Assembly (NCBI GenBank): GCA_033816765.1
Contig: CM066288.1
Location: 1,922,001 to 1,986,000 of the forward strand
Direction: 5' to 3'
DNA: 64,000 bases
Origin: Nothopassalora personata
Lineage: Eukaryota; Ascomycota; Dothideomycetes; Mycosphaerellales; Mycosphaerellaceae
The notes under the pieces were generated by a model that was not told where the DNA came from, ran no database searches, and saw only the letters and a program-made list of their open reading frames with translations. This document shows positions 57,987 through 64,000 of the stretch, piece after piece (position 1 is the stretch's first letter; each line of letters starts with the position of its first letter). The position numbers were made by a program, and so were the translations under genes.

Positions 57987-60900
57987 TCAACCCAACCCAA
58001 AGTCCCCATTACCCGGCGCCTTCCAAGTAGCAATCTCAGGCAGGAAAGCACAATACCACCATCCACTCGCACGGACCCCGCCCTTCCAGGCCCCGTCTCG
58101 CTCTTCTCCAGCGCCCCACCTCTCCGCAATACCCACATCCTCCACCCACTGCAACATCAAGTCAACCTCCCAAGCCCAAAGCTTGTCGCCATGAGCCCTC
58201 TGAATCGCAGTCGCAGTAATGCCAGGTCGAAACACAATCAAGTGTAGCACGCTCCGCAACACCATGTCCCACACATCGTCGACCAGATTGCCATGAATAT
58301 CAACCCAGAATGGACTCCTCACCCCCGACTCACCACTTACGAGCGCGGGCTGAAGAGGTATCGGAACACCTTTCTTCAACCCATGGTCGAAAGCATACCT
58401 CTCGGTCCGCCTGTAAGTAATCGGAAACCTAAGATTTTGCACCTGCACCCGCTTCGTCTCATAGTTCGCACCACCGTATCCCCACGGGGAGAGCTTCGGC
58501 CCAGGAGCATCAAAGTCCCATTTCACCGCGGGCAGATCCATGGTCATCTCGATCAGACCTTGTGCAGTCATGTTCTCAAGAACAAGATATTCCGGATCCG
58601 AGGCGGCCGGCATGAGGTCAACACGATCGTTGTTTCGGAAGTGACCGTTGATGTTATACCACGCATGCGCCACCATACGGAGGTATTGGAACTCTTGCCA
58701 CTGGCCTAACTTGACTGGCCAGCGGCGGAATTGCCTGAGGACGTCATCGTGGATGTGGAAGTTGCGGCCTGGTAGGTGACGACCTTTCTTCTCTTGGACT
58801 AGGAAGTGAGAATCGATCATGGTGTTGGTGACCTGTGTGAGCACTTTGCCATTGGCAACTTGCTTGATTTTCTTGCCAGCCGCGTCCGAGTTGTAGTTAC
58901 CTTGCTTCGTGAGGGCAACGGCTCGGGCCCAGGACGTCAAGAGCATGGTGTCATCCTTGTTCGTTTCGGAAGACTTGGTATCAACGGGTAGTGGAGTGCC
59001 ATAGTTGTAGCGCAGAGCTAAGTGTCTACGACCCATGTCGGTGTTGGTAACGAAGTAATCGTCTTGACTCAGCTCGAAGATTCGTGCTGGCTCCTCGATG
59101 GTGAAGTTCTGGTCAGTCGCCTCTCTGGACTCGAGCAGGATAGGAGCCTCAGGCGCACGATCCTTTGGCGCAGTCTGCAGTGGTGCAAGAGTAAGCTCGG
59201 CCCATTCGAACAGAGTCGGCCAATCAGTATCAGTAAGATTCTGGAAGTCGATTTCTGGAAGCTCGCCCTTCTCGTATGCCTCGAGGAATGGTTCGTGCAG
59301 TAAATCTCGGAACCGATCAGCATCGCCTTTGCGAAACCTTCGGAGGTGAACCCAGCGGCGACGGAGGAACTCGCCGTCATAGCGATAGCTCAGAGCGTGC
59401 GCGATGATGCCCCAATTTGGATGATCCTGGTTGATGCCGCCACACACAGCAGCGACGAGTGCGAAGGCAATGACAAGGCGGTTGCCATCTTTGAATTCCT
59501 TGCTGCTCTTGCGATCTCGCTGCGGCGCAAGACCAATGTCGGACTTCTTCCCCTTGAGTGCCGCGGCACGAGTTCGTGACGGAGGTGGTGGCGTATCCCT
59601 CTCGACTCCCGGCACGAACTCGGGATCGGAATCTCGAGCATCCTCGTCGACGTCTTGGTGCTTTCGCTTGCGCGATGTATACTTCCGCTTGGGTCTACCC
59701 GTGATCTTCGAGTATTCCGCAGATCGTCCCGGACCAATTCCAAGAACGCCGGACTCGCCAGCCGGAAGACCGAGTGACGCAAGACCAGGAAGCTTGAGCT
59801 TAACAATGGCTGTGGGCGCCGAAACGGTGTCTGCCATGGCATTTGGGACTGCGCTCTGGATGGATAGCAAAGCTTGGTGAGTCACACGGGTGTGTCCTTT
59901 GTTCAGGGTGTGGTTGATGAATGACCCGAACTTGATGGGATTGACCTCCACTTGCTCAAGCTGTTGCATCTCCCAGTACCACACGCGATCAATCTCGTCA
60001 AAGAACTGGTCGGTTTTGGTATCGCTTTGGCTAAGCAGAGCAACATCTGACACCGACTTGCTATGGCGCAGCACATCTTGAAGGCCGCATACACCATTAT
60101 GATTGTCTTGATCTTCTCCAGACAAATCGTCATCGACTATGCTGAACTCGGCGATCAACCTGCCTTCGCCAAGATCGGGCTCATGTGGAGGCAAGAGCTC
60201 GGGCACTGGTTCGGTTGTTGTCTCAGCCACAGGCCGTGGACGAAGTCGTCGCGTCTCGGGCACGTCGTCTTCTGTCACAAGCGCTACAGTGCCGAATGTG
60301 CCTGTCTCTCGGTGGAAGATTTGATCTGGACGACGCATCAAAGCGACCGCCCGGCGCTCATAACGAGCCATATCGTCCAAGGTCATGCTATTCTCAACAT
60401 CGCGAGGCCGACGAGCTTTCTTTACAAGCCCAGACGGACGAAGGGAGCTCAAGGGCTTTCTCACAGCAGACTTCGACAACGCAGAGTTGCGTGTCTTTGG
60501 CTTGGACCTTGGGTTCTTCGCCAGATTTCTTGCAGGAATAGGCGAATTAGGAATACGTGATTCGGCGAGCTCGAGCGCAGCGTAGTCGAGGTCATTTTGA
60601 TCGGCCTGAATCGTACTTCCTACAGCATCAGGCTGGTCGTCAAGCTCCCAGTCCGCATCAAGATCAGCGTCTTCATCGTTAGCCATTGACGCATCCTTAT
60701 CCTTCCGCTGGGTTTGCAAGGCAGAAGACTTTTTCCGCGTTTTCTGTGCAGTCTGAGCCACGGCCTTGGCTTTGCGCTCATACGCCAGAGCGTCGCGGTG
60801 CTGGCGGTAAGCAAAAGCGTTCTCAAAACCATGCTCTTTTGCTTCGCGATCTTCGGCCTCTGCGGCCTCCTTAGTCTGCTGCACCGCGAACGACACCATT

Positions 60901-63900
60901 GGTTGACGACCAGAGCCGGTGCCTCCAGATCGTGTGTGACCACCTCCATCGTCCTTCCAGTAACGTCGAGCCGCTTTCTGGCGGCGTTCTTCGCTGATAT
61001 CTGCCTCGGGAGGAAGGTACACAAACGGATGAGCATCGATAATCTTCTTCTGTAGATCTTTGACAAACGGCGAGGACGGATCGACGTCTGGCTCAGTGAT
61101 GATATGTCGGACGATGTCCTCATTGTTCTTTTTGAACTTGAGCACCATCCTCTTCAACTTCTTTTCACCGACCAGGTCTTGTACGAAAGCATCGACGGTG
61201 CGTCGATCAGGCTCCTGACCGTGTACTCTTTGCCAGATTGTTGCGCTGACATACCAAGGCTGGCCATCGCCAGGAAACACTCCGTTACACGCACGAACGG
61301 CATCAAGGATGATCTTGCGTCGTTGAGCTTTGATACTTACGCTTCCTCGTTTCGTTGGCGGCCTCGTCAAGGGCTTCGAGGAGTCCTCTATGAGGCTCAC
61401 TGAAGGATCTCCGAGAGCCTCATCCTGGTTGAGAGAAACATCTGACGGGGTGTTTGTGTCGTAGCCGGCGCTTGCTTCGACCTGAGGAGGAGCGTCTATC
61501 ATATTGATGTCGTGACCCGAAAGCGCTGCCGTAGTCTCATGGGTGGCGCCATCCATAGCATCGTTTGTCATACCTTCGTCCTCCGAGAAATACAAAGGTG
61601 GAGCATCAGCATCTGCCGGCACAGCTTCGGATGACTTTGATATACCACGCTTCCGCTTCAATGACGGTCTTGCAGCCTCTTGTTGAGACTCCGACGCAGC
61701 TGCGGCAGCATTCGATGATCTTGGATGCTGAATCTTCTGAGCCGATGAACCCATCTCTGCTTCAGTATAAGTACCATTCGGCGTGGCGGTAACGTCTGAC
61801 TGACGTCTCGGCTGCTTCAATACTTTCTTGAGCAGGGTCTCCGTCTTTCGCCGTCTGCCGTTCATAGGCACACCGTTGGTTTGCTGCGCCAGCCTGAGGT
61901 CAACCACCACTTCTTCCCTAGGCTTATTGTGCCGAATGGCAATATCTGAGATGGCCCTAGCCAGGCGGTTAGACAGGTTAGGCTGGTTCACAACAGGCTC
62001 AGGGCGGCCTGCATTGATCTTCTCGACTATCTCCATCATGGTGTATCGTTGTGCCAAGCGGAACAGGTTATCCATGATGAGCAAGTCGGGATCGCCGTTA
62101 AAGATCTCTTCGTCGCTCGTGCCTTCTGGATAGTCTTGATACTTGCTTTTGAGCGTCGCCTTACTATGTGTAGGAGTGGACGATGGTGTCGCTATCACCG
62201 ATGCCGCTGAAGATCTGGACGGAGTCCTGAGGACCATCTGCAATGAGGAAGTTGCTTCGCTGTTGTTGATGTCTAATGGCGCGGACGAGGCAATGGGACT
62301 GGCATAGCTGCTATACGGTCTTACAATCTGCAGACTGCTGGCCGAATACGGCTTGACAATGGTGAGCGAGGAAGGCGTCATACTCTTTGATGGGTCACCA
62401 TTCTGCAGTGGCGTGCTTTGCTCTTCCTCAATTGCGGGCGAAGGACCATTGGTAAGACGACCTTGCGGAACTGGGAGTTTGACAAGCATTGATTCCCGCG
62501 AAGTCGTCTTCTCTGCTTGGCTTCTGCTCGTTGCCATGGTAGTCGTTGCCGTGGTAGGAGTGTTCGGCTTTTTGGGCTTCAAGGAGACTCCATAGCCAAG
62601 GACGCTCATCTTCCACTGTTGCGAGCCAGGTCCACGGACGCCAGTCCTGCCGGAACTGCCAGGCGGTGGCAGACCTCGGATCCATCTACCTTGGCCTCGG
62701 TGATAGAAATCCTCGTGTGGATGCTCGTCGACGTACTGAGAAGAGAAAGTCTGATCTACAGGATCAGGAATTGAGTGTAGCGGCTCTTGAATGGCATCCG
62801 CTACATTGGTTGTCGCCTCAACAGACGTTGATGGCACGATCCTAGGAGTCTTTGGTGCTACGTAATCCTCGGCGGCAGTATCGGGTGGCTTTTCTGACTC
62901 GATCATTACTGAAGGCCGTGCGGCCGCTGCTTGCCGTAGTAATGTGTTTGGTCGATGCTCATTACGGATCTTGAAGTCGCGAGGTCCTCTAGCCCAACGA
63001 CCACCGCCACGGTGGTGGAATTCCTCATCGGGATGTGCATCGACATAGCGCCTGTCGAATGTCCTGACGCTGGAGGTGCTGTATGTAGGCACAGGAGGTG
63101 ACACAGACCGTGGAGGCGGAGTTGGTGTCTTTGAAGTGGGCGATTTCGCAGATTTCTCGGGGTCAATTTGGCGATTGAGCTCCGCCATCCGCGAATGGAC
63201 GGCCTTAGACTTGCGGCCTGTCTTGGCCATAAGCATTTTCAGCTCTTGCGCAGGAGTCATAGCATCATCTGGGAACGAGACCGGAGCGACAGGCGTAGCT
63301 ACTTGTACTGCAGCATCATCCAAGGTGGCGATCGGCGTTGCGGCGCTTGTGATATCGTCTGCTGGCTGAATGGGCTTCGACCGAGTTGTCGGCGTCTGCG
63401 ACGATGTAGCGATAGCTTGGGTCTCAGTCGAGTCGGCGCTCGTAGTGAAATTTGATGACACTGGACCTGAACCAGATTTTGTTGCCCGAGTTGTGGTTGG
63501 CAGTGCCTCGGCCGATTCAATAGCAACTGACTGTTTTGTGGTCACTGATTGGGATGCATTGAGGTGTCCATGACCAACAGATTTTTGCAAGACAGGCGGC
63601 ACCCACTCTTCGGTCGCGTCAGAGTCGACATCAGAACTGGCGTCGGACAGTGGCATTAGATCTTGTGGCCGCGAGCCGACCATCGACGCCACTGTCTCGA
63701 ATTCATCGTCCGATACCAAGTCTTCTGGTGTGAGTGGAGTAGTCGCTGCCTGCTTGGACAACACTGCTTGTTCTGATCGACGTCCGAACAACTCGTCCTG
63801 CTGACCATCCAGGCCGAAGCCATTGGCGCTCGGCTGCGGAGTCCGCGGCATAGTATGCTCGTACGCTATTGCTGCAGCTAGTCCTCGAGCAGCTGCCTCT

Positions 63901-63980
63901 TGGCGCTGTTCGTGGGAGTCGATTACACAAGATATGCAAGGTTCTTGTGATGGGTCGCTGGAAGCAGCATTTGTCGCCAT
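57987..63980 (-). CDS. Largest TFIIIC subunit (Tfc3/Sfc3-like), N-terminus beyond the window
   Basis: A single frame of 1,997 codons is open to the right edge; the first ATG is at 63980 but the frame stays open beyond it, so the true start is probably outside. The long Ser/Thr/Pro-rich disordered middle is followed by a winged-helix-like segment near residue 890 (ILDAVRACNGVFPGDGQPWY, then SATIWQRVHGQEPDRRTVDA). The C-terminal quarter holds SWARAVALTKQGNYNSDAAG, VTNTMIDSHFLVQEKKGR with LPGRNFHIHDDVL, and HLIVFRPGITATAIQRAHGD, resembling the C-terminal domain of fungal Tfc3. Family knowledge: this subunit binds the B box of tRNA genes for RNA polymerase III. The B-block-binding domain expected near the N-terminus was not found here, consistent with truncation by the window. 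Two copies of a YVD.HP.E.F.HRG.GRW.RG motif lie near residues 311 and 412. Confidence 0.7.
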   Translation of the reverse strand: MATNAASSDPSQEPCISCVIDSHEQRQEAAARGLAAAIAYEHTMPRTPQPSANGFGLDGQQDELFGRRSEQAVLSKQAATTPLTPEDLVSDDEFETVASMVGSRPQDLMPLSDASSDVDSDATEEWVPPVLQKSVGHGHLNASQSVTTKQSVAIESAEALPTTTRATKSGSGPVSSNFTTSADSTETQAIATSSQTPTTRSKPIQPADDITSAATPIATLDDAAVQVATPVAPVSFPDDAMTPAQELKMLMAKTGRKSKAVHSRMAELNRQIDPEKSAKSPTSKTPTPPPRSVSPPVPTYSTSSVRTFDRRYVDAHPDEEFHHRGGGRWARGPRDFKIRNEHRPNTLLRQAAAARPSVMIESEKPPDTAAEDYVAPKTPRIVPSTSVEATTNVADAIQEPLHSIPDPVDQTFSSQYVDEHPHEDFYHRGQGRWIRGLPPPGSSGRTGVRGPGSQQWKMSVLGYGVSLKPKKPNTPTTATTTMATSRSQAEKTTSRESMLVKLPVPQGRLTNGPSPAIEEEQSTPLQNGDPSKSMTPSSLTIVKPYSASSLQIVRPYSSYASPIASSAPLDINNSEATSSLQMVLRTPSRSSAASVIATPSSTPTHSKATLKSKYQDYPEGTSDEEIFNGDPDLLIMDNLFRLAQRYTMMEIVEKINAGRPEPVVNQPNLSNRLARAISDIAIRHNKPREEVVVDLRLAQQTNGVPMNGRRRKTETLLKKVLKQPRRQSDVTATPNGTYTEAEMGSSAQKIQHPRSSNAAAAASESQQEAARPSLKRKRGISKSSEAVPADADAPPLYFSEDEGMTNDAMDGATHETTAALSGHDINMIDAPPQVEASAGYDTNTPSDVSLNQDEALGDPSVSLIEDSSKPLTRPPTKRGSVSIKAQRRKIILDAVRACNGVFPGDGQPWYVSATIWQRVHGQEPDRRTVDAFVQDLVGEKKLKRMVLKFKKNNEDIVRHIITEPDVDPSSPFVKDLQKKIIDAHPFVYLPPEADISEERRQKAARRYWKDDGGGHTRSGGTGSGRQPMVSFAVQQTKEAAEAEDREAKEHGFENAFAYRQHRDALAYERKAKAVAQTAQKTRKKSSALQTQRKDKDASMANDEDADLDADWELDDQPDAVGSTIQADQNDLDYAALELAESRIPNSPIPARNLAKNPRSKPKTRNSALSKSAVRKPLSSLRPSGLVKKARRPRDVENSMTLDDMARYERRAVALMRRPDQIFHRETGTFGTVALVTEDDVPETRRLRPRPVAETTTEPVPELLPPHEPDLGEGRLIAEFSIVDDDLSGEDQDNHNGVCGLQDVLRHSKSVSDVALLSQSDTKTDQFFDEIDRVWYWEMQQLEQVEVNPIKFGSFINHTLNKGHTRVTHQALLSIQSAVPNAMADTVSAPTAIVKLKLPGLASLGLPAGESGVLGIGPGRSAEYSKITGRPKRKYTSRKRKHQDVDEDARDSDPEFVPGVERDTPPPPSRTRAAALKGKKSDIGLAPQRDRKSSKEFKDGNRLVIAFALVAAVCGGINQDHPNWGIIAHALSYRYDGEFLRRRWVHLRRFRKGDADRFRDLLHEPFLEAYEKGELPEIDFQNLTDTDWPTLFEWAELTLAPLQTAPKDRAPEAPILLESREATDQNFTIEEPARIFELSQDDYFVTNTDMGRRHLALRYNYGTPLPVDTKSSETNKDDTMLLTSWARAVALTKQGNYNSDAAGKKIKQVANGKVLTQVTNTMIDSHFLVQEKKGRHLPGRNFHIHDDVLRQFRRWPVKLGQWQEFQYLRMVAHAWYNINGHFRNNDRVDLMPAASDPEYLVLENMTAQGLIEMTMDLPAVKWDFDAPGPKLSPWGYGGANYETKRVQVQNLRFPITYRRTERYAFDHGLKKGVPIPLQPALVSGESGVRSPFWVDIHGNLVDDVWDMVLRSVLHLIVFRPGITATAIQRAHGDKLWAWEVDLMLQWVEDVGIAERWGAGEERDGAWKGGVRASGWWYCAFLPEIATWKAPGNGDFGLG

Positions 63981-64000
63981 ACGTGGTGCAGAGCCAGTAC

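Noticed and set aside
1..64000. CRISPR array, bacterial operon or biosynthetic gene cluster
   Set aside because: No evenly spaced repeats, Shine-Dalgarno-led operons or PKS/NRPS/terpene core genes are seen; the sequence is eukaryotic with introns.

Overview
This window reads as nuclear DNA of a filamentous ascomycete (Pezizomycotina; Dothideomycetes is my guess, not proven). Short introns of about 48-152 nt with GT..AG ends and CTAAC/CTGAC branch points, HET-domain and ankyrin genes, NmrA and MARVEL proteins, and transposon relics ruined by RIP-type C-to-T change all point that way. In the relics CAG/CTG is scarce and TAG/CTA is everywhere, while CpG is kept.

Layout. Positions 1 to about 16,750 are dead retroelements, all read on the minus strand: a Ty1/copia element whose LTR lies inside the reverse transcriptase of a Ty3/gypsy element, followed by a Tad1-like LINE. 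From about 17,000 to 20,700 lie broken immunity-type genes: a STAND-like N-terminal remnant, an ankyrin remnant and a HET-like remnant, with one unrecognised three-exon gene among them. From 21,100 to 26,750 is ordinary gene-dense DNA: a BAR protein, a four-exon ThDP enzyme and a MARVEL protein whose TGA stop is followed by CTA and a long open extension. From 26,750 to 38,100 are a candidate secreted Gly/Ser protein, an intracellular GH13 amylase, a hAT transposase fragment, an NmrA-like gene and a HET gene cut by one in-frame TAA.

The most unusual part is 39,000-45,970: four tandem same-strand members of a protein family I do not recognise. They share a C-terminal helical domain, and two intact members also share an N-terminal domain. 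One member is broken by an 86-bp tandem duplication and one is only a fragment. Beyond it (46,178-50,700) are more orphan or decayed genes. A mitochondrial-type rhodanese follows, and its start codon is only 85 bp from a 4.8-kb RIP-hit DNA transposon with terminal inverted repeats and an integrase-like transposase. The right edge carries a very long gene, most likely the largest TFIIIC subunit, cut by the window end.

Taken together, two core blocks (21-26 kb and 57-64 kb, plus the rhodanese) flank accessory DNA that is duplicating, decaying and taking up transposons. No tRNA or rRNA gene and no biosynthetic cluster could be supported.
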